This document shows positions 45,692 to 57,195 of a DNA stretch of 64,000 nt, one piece after another (position 1 is the stretch's first letter; each line of letters begins with the position of its first letter). Under the pieces are notes generated by a model. That model saw only the letters and a list, made by a program, of their open reading frames with translations. It ran no database searches and was not told where the DNA came from. Location: NCBI GenBank assembly GCA_033964015.1, contig CM066914.1:32781492-32845491 (forward strand), read 5' to 3'. The stretch comes from Scolanthus callimorphus. Lineage: Eukaryota > Cnidaria > Anthozoa > Actiniaria > Edwardsiidae. The position numbers and the translations under genes are program-made.

Positions 45692-47342
45692 GGTGACGTG
45701 ACCTGGTTAGTGCAAATGGCCTATTGTCATACAGTATTTACATGTATTTGGACAAGACCTTGCTCTATGGTTGTCAATTGCCAGGTTAGTTACTTTTGGT
45801 GAAAGTTCAAAAAAACAACATATATTTCTGTATTACTGGGAGTGTCGCATATTTCCTAGTCATGTCTGTAATTTTTAGCAAATACACAATAAATGCACAA
45901 CTTTTGCTGAATTGCTCTTTATGTATTTTTACGCAACATAATTTCTACTGTCATTTTGGAATACAATTATATATAGTACAGTACAATATCAACAAGGCCA
46001 TTATGCAACTTGTCGTCAAAATAATTACTGTGGGACTACGTCAACTGGGCCATTTGTAAGAATGTAGTCAATCAGAAAGGGAGTACAGAACAAAGGATAT
46101 TCAATTTCTTGAGATCTCAGGCATCAGAATATAAGCTTTTCTCTAAAAATTTTGAAAATAAGAGCAGAAATCACTCATCACCAAACGTAGTTCAGGTATA
46201 TATGTCCAGGCATTTTGGAATGAAGGATTTGCAAGCAAAAAATTACCTCTATAGAAAGGAAAAATTCAGAAATTGTGCCACCATTGTGTGATGTGGTTAT
46301 CATTTTGCTGTAGAGTCTTTCCAAGTGTGAATAATATTTAACAAGCTCAAATATTTATTATTCCAAAGCCCTGGGGCTTTGGCAAATCAGTTCCCATTTT
46401 GCTTCATTCTCAGCGATTAGATACATGTGATATTTTGGTTTCGTGTTGTTCACTTTATGGGGCCAACCACTGACAACAAAAACAATCCTTCAGATCAAAA
46501 AATCACCAAAATTGCCTAATTAATGCACCCACTTGCCTCTAAAATCAAACTGCCTATTATGACCTGAGGCAGACTCCTTATTTGTATGTTATAATAGATA
46601 ATGACTGAAAGAGCTCAGACTGAAAATGGTCATGAAATTTGACACATTATTAAAGAATATGCTATGGTCAAAAATGTAAAAATAATTGCAGCTATTAGTA
46701 ACTGTTAAAAATCCCCTTTGACATATCTCTATACCCTAATGTTCCCTGACTCTGAAAGGTGTTCTGTATTCAGATGCATATGTCTATGGCTAATTTAAAT
46801 GTTGCACTATTTCCATGTCAGACCTCTTTACCAACTGTTAAAGGTCAATGCCTCATTAACAAACAACTTCTTTTTTTGCCAGCTCCTTGATACCTCATTT
46901 GAAGCACTTTTGTAAATTATTCTGCAAGACAATATCAAAACAAATTTATTAGTAGTAGTAGAAGTAGCATTAATCTCCCCCAGATTTAATGGGGGACTAA
47001 GCCCATAAAGCTTCTTTGGCCCCCATCTGGTTAAGAAAAAAATATTTTTTCCATTTTTAAGAAAGTAAGGTCTGTGTTCTTACCTTCCATTGCTAAATAC
47101 TGCTGGCAGCCCGCATTGAGATATCCTTATGCTCAGGTTCAGCCTGTCTTGAATATCAGCATTCTGGTGTAAGCACATAGTGCATTGTAGCCCATTGACA
47201 TCGATCTGGGGACTAGATACTTCATTCGTGTTGGGACTTACATCTCCCACATCCCACTTGAAGATATAACACCTATCATTTTCCATTGTATCCTAGACAG
47301 TTATTAAAAACATACATTTGAAATGATATTTTGTCTATGAGA
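45692..47342 (+). mobile_element. Harbinger element, copy 5, truncated (type A)
   Basis: Left end present; stops at 47342, just before the transposase gene. It holds many single-base indels relative to the other copies. Confidence 0.75.
46770..47286 (-). pseudogene. MATH-like gene in Harbinger, copy 5
   Basis: Exon 1 (47084-47286) is open, with Ile for Asn in NADIQD. Exon 2 (46770-46921) has two 1-base losses (ctatttccatg, ccaactgtt). The upstream promoter and transposase are missing because the array ends at 47342. Confidence 0.45.
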
Positions 47343-47393
47343 CTAATCTCTCTTGCATACCGTGCAAAAAAGCTGTACCTATGCCCCTTGCAG

Positions 47394-47610
47394 TAGTATC
47401 CACTAGTAGTTGGGTGATGTCCTTGACAGAAGAATACTTCGATGTGCAGATATATATCATACTGTTGTTTGATGAAATGAAAGTGATGTCAAATCTTGTG
47501 TTTGACAAAGTGACAGGAGAACTTATTGGATATGTTGACCTTGGAGATCCAGATGTCAACTTTGCAGTTCTAAACAAGGCAGATGAAGTGGCAACACATG
47601 CACTAGCTTT
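47394..47610 (+). pseudogene. P-element/THAP9-like transposase exon fragment
   Basis: After a plausible acceptor (ccccttgcag), one frame reads SLTEEYFDVQIYIILLFDEM, then KVMSNLVFDKVTGELIGYVD, LGDPDVNF and DEVATHALAFL. This matches the RNase H-like domain of P-element transposases (LLFDEMK with a catalytic Asp; DK.TGELIG.VDLGD). Homology fades after AFLI, and no other exon is nearby. It begins a few tens of bases from the array edge, so the array end may have cut it. Confidence 0.65.
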
Positions 47611-48289
47611 CCTTATTTTGGAAATTATTACTTCACAGACCAGACAGACGCACGGGACGAAGAGCCACCTCGTGGATGTGCCCAATGTGGGCCATGTGCA
47701 CGATGTCGGTACCCAATTCAAAAACAACCCTCGAGCCGAGATAATATATTTAATATTTTCCCGTAGTGTGAATATTAAAGGCCCATTTTCAGCATGCAAA
47801 TAGTTCTCTTGCTGATGTATATTTTTATGTAATTTTTTTTTGGCATATCTAGAAAATAGTGAGAAAATTAGGCGTTTTTAGTCCTAGAAATGAAAATTTC
47901 AGCGTTACAATTTCTAGACAAAAAATCTAAAAAGTTAAATATTTTCCTGCCTGCTTCGTGTTTAGAAGAAATGGAACCACTCGCTGAGATGCACATGAAC
48001 TATAAATTAACACAAAGTGGTTAGTTTGATGGGACCTTTGATACTAATATGTAAAAAAAGTGAAAATGTAGCGTGAGAACGATGTCAGCTTTATACTGCC
48101 GGTTGATGTACGCAAAATTTCATACCGCTTGAATTTTTTCCAGCAAAGTAGATAAGAAAAAAAAACCATGGTGATATGGTGCACATGAATTGTTGTTTCA
48201 AATTCTGTACGTATTATCCTGGGATCACGTTTCAGTTCTGTACAAAAATGTCAAAACTAGCGTGAGAACGGATTTCCATTTGACCCTCA

Positions 48290-48620
48290 AGTTTTTTGTG
48301 TTTTGCGTTGCGTTTTAGCGTTGAGTTTGGCGTTGAGTTTTTGAATTGTATCCGTAGCGTTGCAATCTGGCGTTGCATTATCGCATTGTGATTGTTTTAT
48401 GTTAGCGTTGCGTTTTAAGCTTTTTGTTTTGGCGTTGCGTTTAGCATTACATTTAGCGTTGCATTCTCGCGTTGCGATTGTTTTAGCGTTGTGTTTTCAG
48501 TAGCGTTGCATTTAACGTTGCATTCTCGCGTTACGATTGCTTGGAGTGTTTTTTATTTGGCGTTGCATTTAGTCATTTTATCGATTTGGGCGTTGCATTT
48601 TTATGATTGCCTTTGTAAAA
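48290..48620. repeat. GCGTTG-rich low-complexity repeat
   Basis: Irregular repeats of (t)agcgttgcgtttt, gcgttgcatt and tcgcgttgcgattgtttt. No fixed period. It ends just before the long inverted-repeat element. Confidence 0.8.
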
Positions 48621-48634
48621 TGAAAAAGACTAAT

Positions 48635-48900
48635 AACACGTCTTGATTTAATTCCGGAGCTAATGTTTAAATCCGGACTGTCGAAAATATCCACACCGAA
48701 ACGTTTTTTAGGATAAATCTACAGCTAGCTGGAGATGCAGGTTATTTCTCCAAAAAGAATGGAGGACAGAACAGCAACATGTCAGAATTTCCATAAGATA
48801 TGGAGAAGTGCTTTTTAAATCAAGATGGTTGAAGGAGGTGATAAAAAATTCCATATAAACTGGAGAACGATGCGGTGTCGGATGTCGGATATACGATACA
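48635..48900 (+). repeat. Left outer inverted repeat
   Basis: Pairs with 56527-56788. Contains ttccataagatatggaga and tccatataaactggagaac. Confidence 0.85.
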
Positions 48901-51061
48901 GGCGCATCTATATTGTCAACAATCAGTCGAACAACTTTCATTACTTTCATTTTATAAAAGAGCTTGCTGTGTACAAGGATCGGTACAAAACAAAATCACA
49001 ACACCGACTTCTCTCTGCCAGTCATGTAGATTCATTTCATTTCTCATTTTTGAGACTTGAAATGGCTAAATGGAGAATTCCTAAATCGCTTGGAAAAATT
49101 GCAGCCACGGAGAAAGCCGATTGTTTTGAGGCAAACTGCAACTATAAACACCGAAATAAACAGCGTATGTCTGTAGAAAGCGCCACATTTGACACAAGAT
49201 TGCTTTGCTAGCTAAACTAAACTGTATTAACAAGAACTGCATGTGACCATTCAATGTTGTAATTGACATGGCGATTCAGAATCTCCATAAATTATGGAGA
49301 AAACACGTCTTTGCCAGCATTGCCTCAAAAAAGTGTTCAAAAGCCCATACAAAATCGAAAGTTATTTTAGTATGCGACCTTAACAGCAGAAGTATACATT
49401 TGTTTAAAAACCTGAAAAAATATCGACAGATGCATGAAAATGAACACTATGAATATATGAATACATGTTGAATTAATTGGTAGGGTGACCTCAAATAATG
49501 TGGAGATCTATTCTGATATTCGAGACAGACGTTTTGTTCGTTTTGTTAAAAACGTCGCGAAAAGTGGTTAAAAACTTCAAATTGCAGAAGTGATTCGGTG
49601 ATTCTCGTGGCAGGCAACTCTGCGCTGAAACAAAACAAAAAAACAGACTGTGCAAAATGCTCTCCGTAAAAACGGTTTACTCTGACGATAAAATGACTCC
49701 GATAGAAACCTCTTCTCGCTCTATGTAGGTGATTGCCGTATTTATTTAGAACAGAATCGGGACCGAGAAGCCAAAGCACGGGCTGCACGGATCGATACTA
49801 GAAAATGCCCGTGGGGAAATTATTGTTTAATCCCGGTCGGTGTCTTATACGGCAAACGCTGTGCCAGACTCGCGCCGTTCCAGAGGATATTACATGGCCG
49901 CGCGGAGATAAGAATTTTATCTTCGAGTGTTGAAAATTGTTAACTCCAAGCGGTCATGTAATGTTCTGTTTATTATATAAACATCAATGGAATACCAAAT
50001 CTAATTTTATTTGAGTTAAGCTTAAAATCGAGCATTGAGCTAAGGCAAGTGTGATATTTTCACATGTGAAAATAAATTAAATGTGTTATTTTCACGTGTG
50101 AAGATATAAAGTTTTCGCGCGGGAGATCACCCGGTATTTCATTGGTGTTTACATAATAAAAAGTATCTACTCTGAGCGATTGAAAAACGCGAACTAGGTG
50201 AAAAGCACGTCATGTCAAAACTTCCACAAAATGTGGAGAAAAGCTTTTTTATCAAGATATTTGCAGAGGGTGTTTAAAATTCCATATTAACTGGAGAACG
50301 AGTGTGAGGGGTGGCGAATGGTCCCTCGAAAAAACTGCTTTCTCGCGAAAATTGAGGCATTCTCGAATTCTCGGTGTCGAATATAAGATAAACGCTTTTA
50401 AAGCAAATTTATATTCATCGATTCGTCTATATTACGACATTGACTAGGGCATCGAAACAAATTGCTATATAACGTTTGATAAAAAAAAATGCATTGATGA
50501 ACGATCAAACCACCATTATACGCGATGTTTGTTTCTCGTGGTTGACATTTTTGCGTTGAAAGATACATAACCTCTACTGGTTGCCGACGCTGGACGATAA
50601 AAAGATCGTAGATATACTGTATAAATACCGCAGGCAGCCTGAGTAGAAAACGTTCCCATGAAGGTTTTTCAGACGCTTGAATCGAGATCGATTCAGTTCC
50701 ATTTTGTATTTTGCGCGCGTACAATAAGACTTGTTAGAAATATGAAAATATGAAACTGCAAGCAGTCTATCTTTGAAGGCTCACAATTCTCCACTAAAAT
50801 TCCGCATTTCGATCTTGAGACAGCTATACGTACGTCCCAACGTTAATACTGCACTGTGGTATGAAATTTCCATATAAAGAAAACATTCGAATTTTATGAA
50901 AAGGTGATCAAATTCCAAGTGAAAAAGGTTTCACGGGCTGTGTTTATCGGACAGGGAGCGATAGGAACGTTGTTAACAACTATTCTAGCACCTGAAATTC
51001 TTGAATAAAACACATGCACTTGTATTGACATAAGAGTATATAAACGGCGGGTTTCTATAAC

Positions 51062-51255
51062 TGCTGTATTTCTAGATTGTTCGACCTTTGCAGACTGACA
51101 AGGCTTGTCGCTAAATGGTTTTATTGCTTCAGGTTACTGTGAACATTGCTCGCTAGGAAAATGTCAACAGTGCTGTATTTCTAGAATTGGTCGACCTTAG
51201 TTATCGAGCAAGGCTTGTCAAAACTCTGCAAATGGTTTTATTAATTACTGTGGAC
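51062..51255. repeat. ~100-bp imperfect tandem repeat
   Basis: tgctgtatttctaga(a)ttgttcgacctt ... aaggcttgtc ... aatggttttatt occurs at about 51062 and 51170. Confidence 0.7.
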
Positions 51256-52723
51256 GTCAAATGATGACCTGGTAAGGTCATAATGCTTGCAAGTTTGAGA
51301 AAGATTTGTTAAAGAGCCGCTAAATATAGCTATGCGTTCTCAAAGTCGCGAGTTTTGTGCATGGCTAGCTAATTTGCATGCGAGTAATAATGTAATTTGA
51401 CGCATCATTTTGTTCGCTTCTGTACAAAGACTATACACGCGTTCACGTTAAAACATAACCATCTAGCTTACTATAGAAGTCTTTTAAACCTTACAAAACT
51501 GGTCGGTTATGGAGATAGAATTGTTTCCTTAAGTTGTCTTTATTTGAATTCCCTGCACTTCTTTAAATACGATGTGTTGAAAAATATAACAACTGATTTC
51601 GTTTCATACTGTTTTAACCTCACATGTTCACCTCGAAGAATAATAAAACTTAAATAGAGGCATTTCGAAAAAAATGTTTCAGCAAAAACAGATTAGTTGT
51701 CTTAGGGACAGAAGAGGAAATACTTATTAATACATTATATCACATTATCCCCCATTATTCTTAATACCCCACTCCTGATTTCTATACTAGTAACGTGTAT
51801 AAATAATGCAAAAATCGTACCTTCATTTATCACACAGCTTCAGTATACAGCGACCAATACCAGTATTAATAGACAAACCATCGATAACCCTTGCATTCGA
51901 TATTCAGCAAGAAGAAGCTTCCACATTTTTTCTCTTGTTGTTAAAGAGACTAGTGTTAGAGTGTAACAACAGCCACATTCACATTCAGTTTCTTAGACTG
52001 CTTGCAGCCCCTTCTTTGGCGAACGTCCGTAATTCGAGAGTAAAGTCCTAGTCCCACATTGTAGTTTGTTTGCGCGCTCGTATTTCCAGCTCACGAGAGA
52101 GTCCTAGGTGTCGGATAACAAGCAACGCCACGGGGGAGAAGCGCCCTGCACACAGCGCGCGGTTAGCACACGAGGTACATACTTCGATGATTGACAATAT
52201 CATGACAGTTTTTTAAGCTTGAAGCATCCGAGTGGAGAGCGTATAGTTAAAAAAAAAACTATAAAATACGAAATCGCAAGTAAATAATAACTACATGAAT
52301 AAAGATTATTACAGAGTAAATGGGCAAAAATGAATTTCATGAATTTTCCTGATAAGACCCCGATAAGAAGATAAGACTATAGAACGTTCTGTGATACACA
52401 GGAAATTAAAGAGTAGATGGTTTGATATAGAAGTCGGTAGGGCGGCTTTTGCTAAAAGCGGGCTTCACTTCGGCAGGTGTATAAACTATTTATTGATATT
52501 TATTGTCAAACTCAAAGATTTTGGGTCACAAACAAAAGAGCAGTGTGTCTGCTGTAGAGTTCCAGGATTGCGGGATGGAATGAAATTTGACATGTTGACA
52601 AGGTGCTCTGCCGCCACTTCAGTAGGTGGTCGTTTATCGCACTACCCATACAGCATCGGCTCGCATGATAACGAAATTGCATAAGCAAAGTGCTGCTCCA
52701 GGCGTGCTCCGCCGAAGAAGCTA

Positions 52724-52908
52724 CAATCTGACGAAGAAAATAAAGTGTCCAGTTTCATTTTCTGACAGAATTTTTCCTCCTCTCCTTAATATTGTGAAAA
52801 ATGAAGTCACATTTTCGGACGCAAAACGGCTAAATTTCTACTCGCAGTGCTCTCAACATTGAAAGTAGGGGGCGGTGAAAGTGGACACTTTATTATGCGA
52901 TCAGATTG
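52724..52908. mobile_element. 185-bp MITE, copy 1
   Basis: Inverted ends CAATCTGACGAAGAAAATAA then agtgtcc, and ggacactttattatgcgatc then agattg. TA flanks both ends (52722-52723, 52909-52910). No coding capacity. Similar CAATC-ended, TA-flanked elements occur at 12900, 58652 and 62670, but the internal sequences differ. Confidence 0.85.
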
Positions 52909-53503
52909 TATTTGTATTCGATACTACGGGATGTAACGCAAAAGGGGGCAATTTCGAGTTGTAATGGCCAACGGCGAAGCGCAAAGTTAACGGATTTATA
53001 TTTTTGTAGCAGCGCATAGTTATGGTGTGTAAACTTGTTGGTGTAATTACTTAGTTTAGTAGCTCTAACTAATATAAGAAAAAACAATGAAAAGAGTCGA
53101 AATATGTGTATTTTTTTCTGGCGCCTTTTTCTTTGTATGAATTTCTAGAGAACATATACTCAGGACATGCTAAAACCGGCGAACAAATTGAAACTTACTT
53201 TATTGTGTCGTGAGGGTATTGAGCGTTACCTGTTTTTGGTTGATAGGCGTTTGCTGCTAAATGGTTTCCGAGGGGAGACAGAAACTAGAGTTTTGTGACT
53301 AGTTCTAGTTTGAGACTTCGCAGAAATCATTCTCCTTTCCTACAAGATCCTCTTAAACACGACCAGAATGCTTAAAACATTAATGAAGATTTAGCTACAA
53401 GGTTTCATTTTAGAGATAGATAACAAACAGACAAACATAAACTTGTCAGTAAAGTTGTTTATGCTAATTCGCTCTGTACTTTTACATGCCTTGTAATCGA
53501 ATT

Positions 53504-53728
53504 TGACGGTGCGCCATTCTTCAGAATACAGTAATTAATTTTCCTGCAAATATATTCAGTTATGAATCTCGCAGCCTATAGAGTAAAAATTATCGAAGGC
53601 TCTACGCTATTCAAAGCTTAATCAAGTTCTAGTTTAACGCTAGTTTTTTCGACTTTTCAGTGGCGCACCGTCGGTTCTTCAAGAAAATGAGTAGACGTGT
53701 TTCTATTTTTAAACTGACGGTGCGCCAC
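53504..53728. repeat. GACGGTGCGCCA words in both orientations
   Basis: gacggtgcgcca occurs at about 53504 and 53716, and its complement tggcgcaccgtc at about 53663. The last two form a short hairpin with ~40-bp loop. A diverged form (ggctcaccgtcc) follows near 53873. Confidence 0.7.
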
Positions 53729-54370
53729 GAAAAATTGATCTTGTACGCGTTATCGAAAATTCTAGTCGCAAAGAAACAGGATAAACTTTTCGGGTAAATT
53801 TGTGTCTAGTATAGAATAGAGTTAAAATTAGGAATTTAGTTAATCAAGCTATAAATTGCATATATTTGTGATGGCTCACCGTCCCATTGTGAATTGTACG
53901 CATAATTACATGTCATGTGACCAACATTTGTTTTAATGGCACCCGAACGTTAACATCAAAGGGTAATTCTCTTTTTTGACAAACAACTGCATTTTTAACT
54001 GATTTGTAAGACTGTTGACTTTGATACATCGCATAATTTTGACACTTTTCTAAGTGACAGTCCCTGCACTTTCTAAAGACAAAATATCCTAGCTTTGAGC
54101 TCGTTGGAAACGTCTTTAGAATGATCATAGTTTTCAAACAATGACTTTTTGAAAACGCGTCAATTTTTAAGTTTGACAACACAAGGGTACTATTTAAACA
54201 GTCTATATTTCCAAAATTAACAACTTCCCTCGTCGATTTATCATATATATAACAAAATAACTAGCCAGAAACATCCTCAACTGCGTCAGTTCTATTCGTC
54301 GCGTGCCTTGTCTCTATTTACACCCGTCACGCTATTATCCTTAAAAGCGCCCTATAACCCCTTATAAAGA

Positions 54371-54555
54371 CAATCTGACGAAGAAAATAAAGTGTCCAGT
54401 TTCATTTTCTGACAGAATTTTTCCTCCTCTCCTTAATATTGTGAAAAATGAGTCACATTTTCGGACGCAAAACGGGCTAAATTTCTACTCGCAGTGCTCT
54501 CAACATTGAAAGTAGGGGGCGGTGAAAGTGGACACTTTATTATGCGATCAGATTG
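54371..54555. mobile_element. 185-bp MITE, copy 2
   Basis: Nearly identical to the copy at 52724 (a few single-base differences). The right flank is TA, the left flank reads GA, so one side of the duplication has mutated or been lost. Confidence 0.85.
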
Positions 54556-56526
54556 TAGCTATGGACAGTGTCAGGCCGTCCCTACTTCATTTTTTTAAAT
54601 GACTTAATTCTAAGCCCCGACTCCGCCTTTGCATTGATGCTGTGTCGGGTCGAGAATTGCAAGGCCAGCATTGAAACCGGAAACAAACTGTGAAACTGTC
54701 ATAGGCTGCCAATGTTTTATAGCTCTTCAGTTCGTCATGCGAGCATGGAGAATGGAGCATGGATTGCTACAACAATCAGATATGGAAGAACAATATTCTG
54801 GAACTCGGAGATCTATCGATGGTTTGGGAATTGCACTACAAACGCGCCGTGGCATTTTCGAAGCATGTACCACGATGCTAATAAGGTACGATTATGTGTA
54901 CACACAGTCCTTGCACGCTGAGCATTTTCGATCGCGGTCTAAGCATAGTTTAATTTTGAGTCGACCACTTATAATAGTTATTAAGGAATACGGCAGATAC
55001 GGCGATCGTCTGCGACAGAGCCGTTGTGTTTACGGCTGGGAAGCTCTGGAGGCGAAATCCTCGCTTGTTGGGTAACTTCGCTAATTTCCCAATTTCACTA
55101 GTAGTTTTATCTGCCGGTAAAAACTTTCATGAGAACGTTTGTTACTCAGGCTACGTTCGATATTATATGCATAATATCTATACACGGTCTTTTATCGTTT
55201 AGCGTCGGCATCTTTTACGCAGGGCATTTTGCTCAGTCAATTTGGTTGTTAAGTTTCTGTTTCGGCGCAAAATTGTCAGCCAGGAATACCAGCAGGGTAT
55301 TCTTCGGTGGTTTCCATGATCGTTTATCATTGCATTGCGTTTATCATTGCATTTCGATACCCTTCAATGCCACAAAATAGACGAATCGATGAATTCATCA
55401 ATTTGCTCCTTTGCTCCTAGGGTCATGGCAAATATCTCCACTTTATTTGGAGTTTGATCACCCTAATTAGTTCAACATGGTGTTAATTCAACATCCGTCG
55501 AGTCGCTAATCGTTCTATTCGTTGCAGTGTTCTGTTGAGCACTGCTGTGCAATCATAATCGAATCACCCGACGTGACCCTTCGTCAAGCTATGTATACAT
55601 CTACGGAAATTATTGTATCATTGTTCATCTGTTGCCGAACATTTTCCGCTTTTTATAGACGTGTATTTGGTCAAGTTGATTTTCAGACAGAGTGAGAGCT
55701 ATAGGGACCTCGGAGATTGAGCACTTACCATATGATTGATGTTCTTGTGAGCGCGAGCCTTTTTATGAATGAAAATCCTTGAAAACCATCCAGGTCACAT
55801 ACAAAAATAACTTGCTTTGTATAATCATTTATCTGATAGCCTCGCTGATTTTTGGAGTTTCCATGGAAGATGGGCTTTTTGGCACTTTTTTGAAACAATG
55901 TTCGCAAGGAAGTGTTTTATCCATATTTTATGGAGACTCTGAATCGCCAATTGCCACGTCAATTGCAACATTGAAATCACATGCAGTTCTTGCTAATATA
56001 TTTTAACAATCAACGGTATAGCCTGTCCATCATAACCTGTATTTATAATTTAGATTTTAATATCTTTTTTAATATTTTAACTTTTTGGTCACCTTGATTT
56101 TCAGAAAAAAAATAGTGAGAATTATAGTAGCTTATAGGGGCCTCAAAATGTAGAAGTACTATAATTGATAAATTTGTGTCGCAGAAGGGATTACTTATAG
56201 ACGAGTGAGTAGCCACTGTAACTATTTCGAGCCCGGCCTTTCTACAGGCGTACCCTGTTTATTTCGTGTACACACTAGATATATCCTGTTTGACTTATCG
56301 ATTGTTCTAATGAAATCTGTTATGGCTCCAAGGGATTTATGATTTCTCAAAAATAAGAACTGATGAAGTGTCTACCTTGACTTGGCAAAGAGAAATTCGA
56401 TATTGTTATTTTGTTTTGTACTGTGATTTTTGTACCCTCCTGCAATCTTGTTAACTCACCTTAGCAAGCTTTTTTACACAGTAATGGAACGTTGTTCGAC
56501 TGATCACTGACAACACAGCTTAGTTT

Positions 56527-56788
56527 GTATATCGTATATCCGACACCGCACTGACGTTCTCCAGTTTATATGGAATTTTAAATACCTCCTTCAACGCTCT
56601 TGATTAACAATGCATTTCTCCATTTTAAGTGGAAATTCTGACATGCTGCCGTTCTGTTGTCCATTTGTTTTGGAGAAATGACTAGCATCTCCAGCTAGCT
56701 GTAGATTTATCCTAAAAAACGTTTCGGTGTGGATATTTTCGACAGTCCGGATTTAAACATTAGCTCCGGAATTAAATCAAGACGTGTT
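56527..56788 (-). repeat. Right outer inverted repeat
   Basis: Inverted partner of 48635-48900, with small indels. Confidence 0.85.
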
Positions 56789-57195
56789 TAATGCACAATG
56801 CTTACTTAAATGAAGGCATCGAAAAAAAGTAGGACAGTAAAGCAGGTCAAAGAAATATTATGAAAAGGAAACAACAAATAATCGAAGAAAGGTAAGTTTG
56901 TCAGAGAGCAGAAACGCGTAGGAGTGCATAAAGCGATTGAATGCAGTAACTCACCTGATTAGAGACCTTACGCACCGACGACGGCAACGAGAACGAGGAC
57001 GTTTCACTGAACTTCGTCTACTCGTTTGTAATATTCCTCAATATTCAGCAACAGTTAAGAATTCGAGTCAAGTCGCAGCGATCAGAAGCTGCTCGTTCAT
57101 TGGCCCGTTCACGTTTCCATTGTCTTTAATCTATATTTTTTCTTATTTTGATAATAGTAGCATGTTGTAGTTATCGTTCAAACATAGGTCGCCAT

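Larger units (their letters stand above)
28621..47342. repeat. Tandem array of ~4.23-kb units, 4 full and 1 partial
   Basis: Unit starts (tgaccaaaatcccatacatt) occur at 28621, 32857, 37080, 41314 and 45526. Period lengths are 4236, 4223, 4234 and 4212. The fifth copy stops at 47342. Each full unit holds a ~4.07-kb Harbinger element plus about 165 bp of unrelated spacer, so the insertion was amplified together with flanking DNA. Variants alternate between copies 1, 3, 5 and copies 2, 4. Confidence 0.95.
48635..56788. mobile_element. 8.15-kb non-coding element with long inverted arms, TAAT TSD
   Basis: Ends are AACACGTCTTGATTTAATTC then cggagctaatg on the left, and the complement on the right. 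TAAT flanks both (48631-48634, 56789-56792). The first ~260 bp are clearly inverted copies. Further matched blocks (49225-49385 with 55785-56010; 49465-49515 with about 55435-55500; 49590-49680 with about 55200-55330) show that diverged inverted arms run for at least 1.2 kb. CTCCA...TGGAG palindromes cluster in both arms. No transposase or conserved protein was recognised; the longest frames (128 and 134 codons) look like chance. A 4-bp duplication fits Chapaev, Sola or related superfamilies. Confidence 0.65.

Noticed and set aside
28621..47342. rDNA-like or host gene tandem array
   Set aside because: The repeated unit contains only a Harbinger transposase, the small MATH-like gene and non-coding repeats; no rRNA sequence.
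47335..47799. 154-codon minus-strand frame
   Set aside because: It is antisense to the P-element-like exon and crosses the array junction.
48290..48620. Telomere-like or CRISPR-like repeat
   Set aside because: The GCGTTG words are irregular, with no constant spacer or telomere unit.
52724..54555. LTR element with 185-bp direct repeats
   Set aside because: Each copy has complete inverted ends, and no gag or pol lies between them.
54671..55075. 134-codon frame in the giant inverted-arm element
   Set aside because: No motif, not conserved between the inverted arms, length compatible with chance.
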